DNA from: Bordetella parapertussis
GTDB taxonomy: Bacteria > Pseudomonadota > Gammaproteobacteria > Burkholderiales > Burkholderiaceae_C
Length of the DNA: 30,255 nt
Direction: 5' to 3'
NCBI GenBank assembly: GCA_945875935.1
Contig: CAMCNE010000018.1
Location: 1-30,255 of the forward strand
The notes below the pieces were generated by a model, which worked only from the letters and a program-made list of their open reading frames with translations, ran no database searches and had not been told where the DNA came from. This document shows positions 8,032-15,545 of the stretch, in pieces (within the stretch, counting starts at the first letter, position 1; every line of letters begins with the position of its first letter). The translations under genes and the position numbers were made by a program.

Positions 8032-9075
8032 ATGAACGATCTTGAACAGTTGGTGCACGATGCGCAGGCCGCCTTTGCGTTGGCCTCAGCGCCCGCCGAT
8101 CTGGAAAACGCCAAGGCGCGCTTTCTCGGTAAATCGGGCTCGCTGACCGAGCAGCTCAAGGCGCTGGCAGCGTTGCCACCCGACGAGAAAAAAGCGCGTG
8201 GTGCGCTGATCAATGCCGCCAAGCAGCAAGTCGAAGCTGCGCTCACCGCCCGCCGCCAAGCGCTCGCCGACGCCGAACTCGATGCCCAGCTCAAGGCCGA
8301 GGCGCTTGACGTCACGCTGCCCGGGCGCCAGCGCGGTTGCGGCGGACTGCACCCGGTGTCGCGCACCATGGAGCGCATCGAGGCCATCTTCGGCTCGATG
8401 GGATTCGACGTGGCCGAAGGCCCCGAGATCGAGACCGACTGGTACAGCTTCACCGCGCTGAACAACCCCGAAAACCATCCCGCGCGCTCGATGCAGGACA
8501 CCTTCTACGTCGACATGAAAGACGCCGAAGGTCGCTGGCTCAATCTGCGTCCGCACACCTCACCGATGCAGGTTCGCTATGCACGGGCTCACGCCGAGCG
8601 TCACCGTGGCTGCGACCCGATGCCCGAGATTCGCGTGATCGCGCCAGGCCGCACCTACCGCGTGGACAGCGATGCCACGCATTCGCCGATGTTTCACCAG
8701 TGCGAAGGCCTGTGGATCGGCGAGAACGTCAGCTTCAAGGATCTGAAGGTCGTCTTCACCGATTTCTTCCGCACCTTCTTCGAGACCGACGATCTGCAGC
8801 TGCGCTTTCGGCCGTCGTTCTTTCCGTTCACCGAGCCGTCGGCCGAGGTCGACATCGCGTTTTCGAGCGGTCCGCTCAAGGGGCGCTGGCTCGAGGTGGC
8901 CGGCTCAGGCCAGGTGCATCCGAACGTCGTACGCAACTACGGTCTCGACCCCGAACGCCACATCGGTTTTGCGTTTGGCATGGGCCCCGATCGCCTGACC
9001 ATGCTGCGTTATGGCGTGAACGATCTGCGGCTGTTCTTCGACGGCGATCTGCGCTTTTTGTCGCAGTTCAAGTAA
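8032..9075 (+). CDS. pheS: Phenylalanyl-tRNA synthetase alpha subunit
   Basis: 347 aa, normal for PheS. The ATG at 8032 opens MNDLEQLVHDAQAAF; the ribosome-binding site is weak, and an in-frame TTG three codons earlier is an alternative. The N-terminal coiled-coil tRNA-binding region spans about residues 1-90 (ENAKARFLGKSGSLTEQL). It is followed by the class II catalytic domain with HPVSRTMERIEAIFGSMGF, FHQCEGLWIGENVSFKDLK and the C-terminal motif 3 GFAFGMGPDRLTMLRYG. It forms the alpha2beta2 enzyme with PheT, encoded 34 bp downstream, and charges tRNA-Phe. The stacked hairpins upstream suggest transcriptional control of pheST, but I see no Phe-rich leader peptide like enterobacterial pheM. 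Confidence 0.97.
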   Translation: MNDLEQLVHDAQAAFALASAPADLENAKARFLGKSGSLTEQLKALAALPPDEKKARGALINAAKQQVEAALTARRQALADAELDAQLKAEALDVTLPGRQRGCGGLHPVSRTMERIEAIFGSMGFDVAEGPEIETDWYSFTALNNPENHPARSMQDTFYVDMKDAEGRWLNLRPHTSPMQVRYARAHAERHRGCDPMPEIRVIAPGRTYRVDSDATHSPMFHQCEGLWIGENVSFKDLKVVFTDFFRTFFETDDLQLRFRPSFFPFTEPSAEVDIAFSSGPLKGRWLEVAGSGQVHPNVVRNYGLDPERHIGFAFGMGPDRLTMLRYGVNDLRLFFDGDLRFLSQFK

Positions 9076-9109
9076 GCCCCACCCGACGCTTTTTTCGAAG
9101 GTTCACGCG

Positions 9110-11545
9110 ATGCAATTTCCAGAGTCGTGGTTGCGCGAGTTCTGCAATCCGCCACTAGACACCGCCGCCCTGGCCGAGCTGCTCACCATGGCCGGCATGG
9201 AAGTCGAGGAACTGCGCCCGGCTGCGCCGCCCTTCACGGGCGTGGTGGTGGGCGAGGTGCTGTCGGTCGAGCGTCACCCCGATGCCGACAGGCTCAACGT
9301 GTGCCAGGTCCATGTGGGCGCGTCCGTGCCGCTGAACATCGTGTGCGGTGCACCCAATGTGCGCGTGGGCATCAAGGTGCCGTGTGCCACCGTGGGCGCC
9401 GAGCTGCCCCCGGCTGAAGACAAGCCTGGCAGCGAGCCGTTTCGCATCAAGCTGGGCAAGCTGCGCGGCGTCGAGAGCCAGGGCATGCTGTGCTCGGCAC
9501 GCGAGCTCAAGCTGTCGGATGAAGCCAGCGGCTTGATGATCCTGGCGCAAGACGCCGTGGTCGGCGCCGATCTGCGCGGCCATTTGCAACTCGATGACAC
9601 GCTGTTCACCCTCAAGCTCACGCCCAATCTGGGCCATGTGCTGAGCGTCTACGGCGTGGCGCGCGAAGTGGCCGCGCTCACAGGTTCACCGTTGCTGCAG
9701 CCCGAGTTCGCCAAGGCCCCAGTCGGGTTGCCCGATGTGCTGCCGGTTCGCATCGAGGCGCCCGACCTGTGCGGCCGTTTCTCGGGCCGCATCGTGCGCC
9801 ACGTCAACCCGAAGGCGACCACGCCTGCGTGGATGGTCGAGCGTCTGGCGCGTTGTGGGCAGCGCGCGGTCAGTCCGCTGGTCGACATCTCGAACTACGT
9901 GATGTTCGAGTTCGGTCGCCCGTCGCACATCTTCGACCTCGACAAGATCCAAGGCGGCTTGCAGGTGCGCTGGGGCAGGGCGGGCGAACAGCTCAAGCTG
10001 CTCAACGGCACCACGATCGAAGTCGATGCGAAGGTCGGTGTGATCGCTGATGAGCAGGCTGTCGAATCGCTCGCCGGCATCATGGGCGGCGATGCCACCG
10101 CGGTGTCCGATGACACCCGCAACGTCTACGTCGAGGCCGCCTTCTGGTGGCCCGAGGCCGTCGCCGGCCGTTCGAGGCGTTTCAACTTTTCGACCGATGC
10201 CGGCCACCGCTTCGAACGCGGCGTGGATCCGGCGCGCACCGTCGAGCACATCGAACGCCTCACGCAGCTCATCATCGACATCTGCGGCACACCTGACACC
10301 GCCTGCGGTCCGGTTGACGATCAGATCACCGCCTTGCCCGAGGCCAAGCCCGTGGCGCTGCGCATCGAGCGTGCCGCCAAGGTGATCGGCATGCCGGTGA
10401 CCCAGGCGCAGTGCTTCGGGGTGATGCAGCGGCTGGGCCTGGCCACCACCGAGGCGCCTGGCGTGTTGATGGTCACGCCGCCGAGCTGGCGCTTTGACAT
10501 CCAGATCGAAGAAGACCTGATCGAAGAAGTGATCCGCGTGCTGGGCTTCAACACCCTGCCCGATGCGCCGCCGCTGGCTCCGGTGACGGCTCGCGTGCGC
10601 CCCGAGGCGCAGCGCTCTGCGCACACCATGCGCCACCGCATGGCCGCGCTCGACTACTTCGAGACGATCAATTTCAGCTTCGTCGAAGAGCGCTGGGAGC
10701 ATGAGCTGGCCGGCAACCCCGACCCCATCCGCGTGCTCAATCCGATTGCCAGCCCGCTGTCGGTGATGCGTTCGTCGCTGATGGGCAGCCTGGTTGGCGC
10801 GCTGCGCCACAACCTCGCGCGCAAGGCGCCTCGCGTGCGCCTGTTCGAAATCGGTCGCGTGTTCCGTCGCGATGCCTCGGCCGTCGATGGACCGCTAGGC
10901 GTGGCGGGCGTGAGCCAGCCCATGCACCTCGGTGGCCTGGCCTTTGGACCGGTGGATGCCTCGCAGTGGGGCAGCAAGGAACGTAACGTTGACTTCTTCG
11001 ATGTGAAGGGTGATCTGCAGGCACTGTTCTCGCCTCAGGTCGTCACATTCGAGCCCGGCGAACACCCTGCGCTTCATCCGGGGCGCAGTGCGCGGCTGGT
11101 GATCGACGGAGATGTGGTGGGTCAAGTCGGCGAGTTGCATCCGCGCTGGAAACAGGCCTATGAACTGCCCGGCGCGCCGGTGCTGTTCGAGCTTCAACTC
11201 GCAGCACTGCTGCGCGGCACCGTGCCTGCCTTCGTGCCGCTGCCGAGACAGCAGTCGGTGTGGCGCGACATTGCCGTGGTGGCAGACGACTCGGTCAGCC
11301 ACGCGTCGTTGATGAAAGCGGTGCACGGCGATGGCAGCGGGATGATCCGCTCGGTCAACCTGTTCGACGTGTTCCGGCCGAACACGGCCAGTGCGGATCT
11401 GGCGCTCACCGAGCGCAGCCTTGCCGTGCGCATCGAGTTGCTTGATGATGAAGCCACCCTCACCGACGAGCGCATCGACGCGGCGGTGGCACAGGTGATT
11501 GAACGACTGCAAGCGCAACTGCGTGTGCGCCTGAGGGGAGCATGA
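9110..11545 (+). CDS. pheT: Phenylalanyl-tRNA synthetase beta subunit
   Basis: 811 aa, within the normal 790-815 range. GAAGG lies about 9 bases before the ATG. Domains in order: N-terminal B1 (MQFPESWLREF); tRNA-binding OB fold at about residues 40-150 (FTGVVVGEVLSVERHPDADR); B3/B4 editing domain near 210-385 (ISNYVMFEFGRPSHIFDLDK); B5 near 405-480; class II core-like region; and the C-terminal FDX-ACB anticodon-binding domain at about 715-811 (PLPRQQSVWRDIAVV). It works with PheS. Its TGA overlaps the ihfA ATG (ATGA), an arrangement favouring translational coupling and conserved in proteobacteria. Confidence 0.98.
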   Translation: MQFPESWLREFCNPPLDTAALAELLTMAGMEVEELRPAAPPFTGVVVGEVLSVERHPDADRLNVCQVHVGASVPLNIVCGAPNVRVGIKVPCATVGAELPPAEDKPGSEPFRIKLGKLRGVESQGMLCSARELKLSDEASGLMILAQDAVVGADLRGHLQLDDTLFTLKLTPNLGHVLSVYGVAREVAALTGSPLLQPEFAKAPVGLPDVLPVRIEAPDLCGRFSGRIVRHVNPKATTPAWMVERLARCGQRAVSPLVDISNYVMFEFGRPSHIFDLDKIQGGLQVRWGRAGEQLKLLNGTTIEVDAKVGVIADEQAVESLAGIMGGDATAVSDDTRNVYVEAAFWWPEAVAGRSRRFNFSTDAGHRFERGVDPARTVEHIERLTQLIIDICGTPDTACGPVDDQITALPEAKPVALRIERAAKVIGMPVTQAQCFGVMQRLGLATTEAPGVLMVTPPSWRFDIQIEEDLIEEVIRVLGFNTLPDAPPLAPVTARVRPEAQRSAHTMRHRMAALDYFETINFSFVEERWEHELAGNPDPIRVLNPIASPLSVMRSSLMGSLVGALRHNLARKAPRVRLFEIGRVFRRDASAVDGPLGVAGVSQPMHLGGLAFGPVDASQWGSKERNVDFFDVKGDLQALFSPQVVTFEPGEHPALHPGRSARLVIDGDVVGQVGELHPRWKQAYELPGAPVLFELQLAALLRGTVPAFVPLPRQQSVWRDIAVVADDSVSHASLMKAVHGDGSGMIRSVNLFDVFRPNTASADLALTERSLAVRIELLDDEATLTDERIDAAVAQVIERLQAQLRVRLRGA

Positions 11546-11910
11546 TGACGACCGACGATCCCAAACAGCCCGGCCGCATGATGCTGCCCAGCCTCGAGGC
11601 GCCCACGCTGACCAAGGCCGATCTGGCCGATCTGCTGTTCGATCGCTTGGGTCTGAACAAGCGCGAGTCCAAGGACATGGTCGAAGCCTTCTTCGACATC
11701 ATGCAAACCGCCCTGATCAGCGGGCGCGACGTGAAGATGTCAGGCTTTGGCAACTTCAACATCCGCCGCAAGGCGCCGCGACCCGGGCGCAATCCGCGCA
11801 CCGGCGAAGCCATTCCCATCAAGGCTCGCAATGTGGTCACCTTCCACGCCAGCCACAAGTTGAAGGGCGCCGTGCAGGGCGACACACTCACGGCGGACGA
11901 CTTCGAGTAG
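11542..11910 (+). CDS. ihfA: Integration host factor alpha subunit
   Basis: 122 aa, longer than the roughly 100 aa of enterobacterial IhfA because of an N-terminal extension of about 20 residues (MMTTDDPKQPGRMMLPSLEA), as commonly seen in Burkholderiales. The HU/IHF fold begins at TLTKADLADLLFDRLGL. The DNA-binding arm contains VKMSGFGNFNIRRKAPRPGRNP and GEAIPIKARNVVTFHAS. The ATG at 11542 overlaps the pheT stop and has GGGGAG just before it; the next codon is also ATG. IHF bends DNA in nucleoid organisation, transcription and site-specific recombination, so it could assist the integrase of the element 0.6 kb downstream. Confidence 0.97.
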   Translation: MMTTDDPKQPGRMMLPSLEAPTLTKADLADLLFDRLGLNKRESKDMVEAFFDIMQTALISGRDVKMSGFGNFNIRRKAPRPGRNPRTGEAIPIKARNVVTFHASHKLKGAVQGDTLTADDFE

Positions 11911-11944
11911 AGTCTGTCCTCCCTCTTGCAGGTCATTGATTTCC

Positions 11945-12427
11945 ATGGAGAAATCGCTCCCACCGATACCCGCCAAGCGCTACTTCACCATCGGTGAGGT
12001 GAGCGATCTTTGTTGCGTCAAGCCCTATGTGCTGCGCTACTGGGAGCAAGAGTTCACCCAACTCAAGCCGATGAAACGGCGCGGCAATCGCCGCTATTAC
12101 CAGCACCACGAGGTGCTGCTGGTGCGCCGGATTCGCGAACTTCTCTATGACCAGGGGTTCACCATCAGCGGCGCACGCAACCGCCTGATCGACCCCGCGC
12201 TTCAAGCCATGGCCGACAGCGCGCACATGCTCGATGACGGTGCCCTGATCGACGAGCGCGATGGGCACGATGAAGACGACAGCATTCGCCTGAAATCGCC
12301 GGTGGTCGTTGAAACATCCGCACAGATGCACGTGGATCGTCGCGAAAAACCCATCGACACCAGCCTGCTGTCAACCGCCCAACTCAGGCTCGAATTGATC
12401 TCCATCCAGGCGCTGCTGGGCGGCTGA
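11945..12427 (+). CDS. MerR-family transcriptional regulator
   Basis: 160 aa from the ATG at 11945 (MEKSLPPIPAKRYFTIGEV); a TTG three codons earlier is possible but less likely. The N-terminal winged helix-turn-helix is typical MerR: YFTIGEVSDLCCVKPYVLRY, then WEQEF, and RRGNRRYYQHHEVLLVRRIRE. The C-terminal half is Asp/Glu-rich and carries no obvious cysteine metal-binding motif. A MerR-type gene directly after ihfA and before tRNA-Pro is a conserved arrangement in Burkholderiales. The ligand and targets are unknown. It lies 34 bp after ihfA and is probably the last gene of that transcription unit. Confidence 0.93.
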   Translation: MEKSLPPIPAKRYFTIGEVSDLCCVKPYVLRYWEQEFTQLKPMKRRGNRRYYQHHEVLLVRRIRELLYDQGFTISGARNRLIDPALQAMADSAHMLDDGALIDERDGHDEDDSIRLKSPVVVETSAQMHVDRREKPIDTSLLSTAQLRLELISIQALLGG

Positions 12428-12451
12428 TTTCAGAGCCTTTCCACCTATACT
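12424..12451 (+). promoter_or_regulatory. Candidate promoter of tRNA-Pro
   Basis: TATACT at 12446-12451 lies 10 bases before the tRNA 5' end. A weak -35, CTGATT at 12424-12429, sits 16 bp upstream, overlapping the end of the MerR gene. Only the -10 matches the consensus well. Confidence 0.4.
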
Positions 12452-12461
12452 GTTTCCTCCT

Positions 12462-12538
12462 CGGAGCGTAGCGCAGCCTGGTAGCGCACTTGCATGGGGT
12501 GCAAGGGGTCGCGAGTTCGAATCCCGCCGTTCCGACCA
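12462..12538 (+). tRNA. tRNA-Pro (anticodon GGG)
   Basis: 77 nt including an encoded CCA. The acceptor stem CGGAGCG pairs with CGTTCCG (one G-U), followed by discriminator A and CCA at 12536-12538. The anticodon arm CTTGC-ATGGGGT-GCAAG gives anticodon GGG, reading CCC and CCU proline codons. The T arm carries GTTCGAATC. The 3' half is the integration target of the adjacent element and has been regenerated intact by the insertion. Confidence 0.97.
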
Positions 12539-12590
12539 ATCAAATCAATGGGTTAGTTCTCACAAGGGGCTAGCCCATTTTTGTTTTTGG
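12494..12590 (+). repeat. attL: direct repeat of tRNA-Pro 3' end plus terminator
   Basis: The first 63 bp (12494-12556) are identical to 21253-21315. Extended to 97 bp, there are four mismatches in total, all in the terminator loop and T-tract. Strand exchange probably occurs within the anticodon-loop/T-arm part of the tRNA sequence. Confidence 0.92.
12548..12589 (+). terminator. Rho-independent terminator of tRNA-Pro
   Basis: ATGGGTTAG (12548-12556) pairs with CTAGCCCAT (12570-12578) across a 13-nt loop, with one G-T pair, followed by a T-rich tract. The same hairpin is duplicated at 21307-21340 at the other end of the element. Confidence 0.8.
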
Positions 12591-12606
12591 GCCACGTTGG
12601 CTGATT

Positions 12607-12628
12607 TCTGGCAATTTGCTGGCAACTT
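12607..12628 (+). repeat. Tandem 11-bp repeats just inside the left end (candidate integrase/excisionase sites)
   Basis: Two adjacent copies of CTGGCAAYTTG occur here, 17 bp inside attL. The same 22-bp block, with two differences, occurs in the same orientation at 21104-21125 near the right end. Paired tandem direct repeats at both ends of a tRNA island fit arm-type or directionality-factor binding sites. Confidence 0.55.
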
Positions 12629-12874
12629 GGATGGTGCTTAGTCGCTCTTCTACCTAGAACGCTGGGCGGCGGCCTGTGGCTCTGATGAGCTTTACGGCGG
12701 GCACTTGGGGTGCTTGGCCTTGTCCCGTCTTGCAAAACGAGGCTGCGTGTCTTCTAGGCCCCGCTAAGCGCATCTCTTCGTGCACCCCAGCACCGGCACG
12801 GTCAGCGCCGAGCAGGGCCACCACCCCCATCAAAACGCAGTCGGCTCGGCACTGGAAATCTCGGAACACTCGGA

Positions 12875-12892
12875 CCCCACCGTACCCCCACC
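12875..12892. repeat. 18-bp direct repeat, copy 1
   Basis: CCCCACCGTACCCCCACC, identical to 13049-13066, 174 bp apart in the same orientation. On the minus strand each copy reads as a tandem of GGTGGGG-type units about 11 bp apart, a layout like integrase arm sites. Confidence 0.6.
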
Positions 12893-13048
12893 CCCCGATT
12901 TCTGCCGAACAAGTCCCCGGCCGGATTGATCGCTAATCCGCTCGAACGAATCGAAATACTTTGAGTCTTGTCTAACGTTGGGCATCTTGTCGACGGGCGC
13001 CGGCATCAGCGCAGGGCGGTACCCCATGCGTTTTCCAGCAAAGCCGAC

Positions 13049-13066
13049 CCCCACCGTACCCCCACC
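13049..13066. repeat. 18-bp direct repeat, copy 2
   Basis: Second identical copy of the C-rich 18-mer at 12875-12892. Similarity extends past the exact match (both are followed by a C-run and then GA-TT-CTGC-like sequence), so the duplicated unit is about 35 bp with small differences. Confidence 0.6.
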
Positions 13067-13184
13067 ACCCCGAATTGCTGCGATGGGACCCAGATCGCGT
13101 CCCTACACACTGTTCTGCACGAGCGATTATGGGTTTTTGAATGGGGTCGGCGGTTCGTGGGGCAGGTCAGAGCTCATCTTCTAA

Positions 13185-13230
13185 AACGCAATCCCCCAAA
13201 GGGGTGTAGCTACAAGGGGCTAGTTGCGTT
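13185..13230. other. Hairpin with AACGCAA/TTGCGTT arms
   Basis: AACGCAA (13185-13191) pairs with TTGCGTT (13224-13230); inside it lies a smaller CCCC-AAA-GGGG hairpin. The 12-mer ACAAGGGGCTAG in the distal part also occurs in the tRNA-Pro terminator loop (12562-12573). It may be a terminator-like remnant or a structured site in the arm. Confidence 0.4.
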
Positions 13231-13341
13231 GACTTCAGCCTGACTCATCAAAGCTCAACCATCACGGTACCGTTGTAGCCGCCAACTGGAAGCACATCGC
13301 ATTAAGAAAATTTATTCAATTCGAGCAACAAAGGTTTTTAA

Positions 13342-14022
13342 ATGCGAGTCGTTACTTTTCTGTTCTGCGCGTTCCTGTCGATTTTTCCAGCTGCGTCCAA
13401 TGCTAGCCTTATCACTACTAATTTCTCAGGAGTTCTAACCGGCCAGTTTGGCCCAATACCGACTCAGCTCAGCTCGATCTATTCGATTGGAGAATCATTC
13501 TCTGGCAGATATGTCTACGACAGTGGCCTGCCAGCATATGTTTTGCAAGAGGATACAAACTGGTATGACGGTTTTTCTGAGCTGACGATAACTATCGGCT
13601 CCAATACTTGGTCGGCACCCATGGCGTGGGCACAGTTGACAAATAACCAAGGAGGAGTTGACGTATTTCAAGTGGATGCCGGGACATCCCCGGGTGGTGT
13701 GTATGATATGGTGGGTCCTACTGTGAATGGATACAAATTGGCTATGCCCCAGATTCAGTTTCTGGATAATTCTGGATCGGTATTTTCCACGAAAGACCTA
13801 CCAACGGCCCCACTCAATCTTCAGCAGTTCTCAAATGGCTACGCCACCCTCCTTTTTGCTAACACTTCATACCAATACGCAGGAATATGGGGTCAAGTTA
13901 ATAGTTTGTCCGGGAGTATATCGCCCGTCCCCCTCCCTGCCGCCGCTTGGCTATTGATTTCCGGCGCAGGGTTGCTAGGTGCCGCTGCCAAACGTCGCAA
14001 GATTCCGGCTGTACAGGCATGA
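13342..14022 (+). CDS. VPLPA/PEP-CTERM-type sorted surface protein
   Basis: 226 aa. The ATG at 13342 follows AAAGG by 8 bases. A Sec signal peptide spans about residues 1-22 (MRVVTFLFCAFLSIFPAASN-ASL). The middle is Gly/Ser/Thr-rich, predicted beta-rich, with no domain I recognise. The C-terminus has the tripartite exosortase sorting signal: VPLPAAAW, a hydrophobic helix (LLISGAGLLGAAA) and a basic KRRK end, at about residues 197-219. Proteins of this class are exported and then processed by an exosortase, which must be encoded elsewhere. The stop overlaps the next gene's start (ATGA), so the two are likely co-translated. Base composition is much lower in GC than the chromosome, consistent with transfer. 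The specific function is unknown. Confidence 0.88.
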   Translation: MRVVTFLFCAFLSIFPAASNASLITTNFSGVLTGQFGPIPTQLSSIYSIGESFSGRYVYDSGLPAYVLQEDTNWYDGFSELTITIGSNTWSAPMAWAQLTNNQGGVDVFQVDAGTSPGGVYDMVGPTVNGYKLAMPQIQFLDNSGSVFSTKDLPTAPLNLQQFSNGYATLLFANTSYQYAGIWGQVNSLSGSISPVPLPAAAWLLISGAGLLGAAAKRRKIPAVQA

Positions 14023-14768
14023 AGCGGTTGTTTCTCGTCGTCATGATGGCGCTGGGGCTGGCGGGTGGCGCTCATGCCTCTCTGGTAGGGCGTGACATCA
14101 GCGGCAATGTAGTGCTTGGCAGCGATGCCAGGGCCGTGTTCCTGTACGACACCGTGCTTGACATCACTTGGCTGCGTGACGCCAACTACGCTAAGACATC
14201 TGGCTATTCGCCACCCCTAGGGGCCCTTGGCTGGGCTCAGGCCAAAACTTGGGTCTCTTCTCTTGCTGTTGGTAGCTTTTCTGGTTGGCGCCTGCCGGCG
14301 ATGGCCACAAGTCCAAACGCAACCTTCAGCCCTGAAGGCGGCACTGACCACGGCTGGAATGTTCGCACGAAGAGTGGCGACCCAACGCAGTATGAGCCGG
14401 GGCAGACGGTCTACAGCGAAATGGCGCACCTGTACTACATCACCTTGGGCAACGTGCCACTTTGTAATCAACCCGATGGATGTTATGGATTTCCATCTAT
14501 TACTGGGAACCCAGTAAATACCGGTGATTTTAAAAATATGGATTATGCGTACTGGTCAGATCGGGAAAACAATCAAAATTCGGCGTATATATTTACTTTG
14601 CGGACTGGACTTCAGGGCCCAGTACTTACTCAATTTAGTTCTGCCCAGATTCTTCTAGTGCGCCCCGGCGACGTACTCGCCACGCCAATCCCCGCCGCCG
14701 CCTGGCTGATGCTTTCTGGCATCGGTGCGCTGGGTGCAGCTGCAAGACGGCGCAAGTCGGTGCCTTGA
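14019..14768 (+). CDS. PEP-CTERM-type sorted protein with DUF1566/Lcl-like domain
   Basis: 249 aa from the ATG at 14019, which overlaps the preceding stop by four bases. Signal peptide at about residues 1-20 (MKRLFLVVMMALGLAGGAHA). The region DTVLDITWLRDANYAKTSGY followed by LGWAQAKTW and GWRLPA is the hallmark of DUF1566/Lcl-type domains, which in bacterial surface proteins are lectin- or adhesin-like (exact ligand unknown). The C-terminus (TPIPAAAWLMLSGIGALGAA then RRRK) is a VPLPA-like exosortase sorting signal. With its partner upstream it forms a two-gene surface module sharing one anchor type. Several cysteines (LCNQPDGCYG) could form a disulfide outside the cytoplasm. The mature role, such as adhesion or biofilm formation, is inference. 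Confidence 0.87.
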   Translation: MKRLFLVVMMALGLAGGAHASLVGRDISGNVVLGSDARAVFLYDTVLDITWLRDANYAKTSGYSPPLGALGWAQAKTWVSSLAVGSFSGWRLPAMATSPNATFSPEGGTDHGWNVRTKSGDPTQYEPGQTVYSEMAHLYYITLGNVPLCNQPDGCYGFPSITGNPVNTGDFKNMDYAYWSDRENNQNSAYIFTLRTGLQGPVLTQFSSAQILLVRPGDVLATPIPAAAWLMLSGIGALGAAARRRKSVP

Positions 14769-14836
14769 CCGCTAAGTAATACACATCTCACCATCCCAAA
14801 CCAGTGCCACGCCTTTGGAAACAAGAGTGCCCCAAC

Positions 14837-15514
14837 ATGAACAAGACATCGCTAAAACTTCTGACCGCATTGGCAGCTTGCTTCAGCGTTTGCAACGCGC
14901 AAGCCAACCTGCTGAATAACGGCAGCTTTGATATTGGTGTAGGCGCCGTTGGGGGCTTAACCTCTTTGACTGGTTGGACCGTTGTGAGGGGCAATATCGA
15001 CCTCGTTTCCACAGAATACTTTGGCCTGACTGCGGCGGATGGTGATTTTGCCGTTGACCTAACGGGTTCGTTGGCGGCAGGAAATATTAGCCAGTCCGTG
15101 GAAACTCTGTCAGGAGAAATCTACACATTAGGCTTTTGGTTCGGTGGAAACCCGCAGTGGCAGTACGTGGGTCAAACAAGTAACGACTCCCCTATCAAAT
15201 CGATGGATGTACTTGTGGGAGGTATCAAGCTAGCCAACTTCAGTGTCGATACGACAGGCAGGGCTTGGAGCGACGCATCTTGGATCTATAAAGCTGTGAA
15301 TTTCGAAGCCGTATCGAATTCAACACAGATTGAGTTTAATAGCCTGAACTCCTTCGGTTTTTTTGGCCCGCTTCTTGATGGCGTTAGCCTAGAAATCGCC
15401 GCCCCAATAGCCCCCATTCCCGAACCCGAAACCTACGCCCTGATGCTGGCCGGTCTGGCGATGGTCGGTGCTGCTGCAAAACGCAAGGCCAGTCGAGCCA
15501 AGCGACTGGTCTGA
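14837..15514 (+). CDS. PEP-CTERM sorted protein, choice-of-anchor C/DUF642-like
   Basis: 225 aa. The ATG at 14837 (MNKTSLKLLTALAACFSVCN) starts a signal peptide ending near AQA-NLLNNGSF. The mature start NLLNNGSFDIG, with TSLTGWTVVRGNIDLVS and GDFAVDLTGS further on, matches the choice-of-anchor C/DUF642-like jelly-roll family, thought to bind carbohydrate. The C-terminal sorting signal at about residues 194-219 is the classic PEP type: IPEPETYALMLAGLAMVGAA then KRK. This differs from the VPLPA-like signals of the two genes upstream. It lies 68 bp after them on the same strand and may share their transcript. It is the last plus-strand gene before the convergent replication genes. Confidence 0.88.
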   Translation: MNKTSLKLLTALAACFSVCNAQANLLNNGSFDIGVGAVGGLTSLTGWTVVRGNIDLVSTEYFGLTAADGDFAVDLTGSLAAGNISQSVETLSGEIYTLGFWFGGNPQWQYVGQTSNDSPIKSMDVLVGGIKLANFSVDTTGRAWSDASWIYKAVNFEAVSNSTQIEFNSLNSFGFFGPLLDGVSLEIAAPIAPIPEPETYALMLAGLAMVGAAAKRKASRAKRLV

Positions 15515-15545
15515 CACGGTCGGCTCAAGGACCGATGGCTTCTGA

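Larger units (their letters stand above)
12629..13341. other. Left arm of the element, no convincing gene
   Basis: About 710 bp without a supportable coding region. Short open frames on both strands (for example 12654-12869 minus and 12968-13243 plus) lack ribosome-binding sites and recognisable sequence. The stretch holds two copies of an 18-bp C-rich repeat (12875-12892 and 13049-13066) and a long-armed hairpin at 13185-13230. It probably contains recombination sites and the promoter of the first PEP-CTERM gene. Confidence 0.5.

Noticed and set aside
12654..12869. Minus-strand open frame in the left arm of the element
   Set aside because: 71 codons, no ribosome-binding site, no recognisable sequence; it overlaps repeat-rich non-coding DNA.
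12968..13243. Plus-strand open frame crossing the second C-rich repeat
   Set aside because: Runs through the repeat and the hairpin, has no ribosome-binding site, and the protein looks random.
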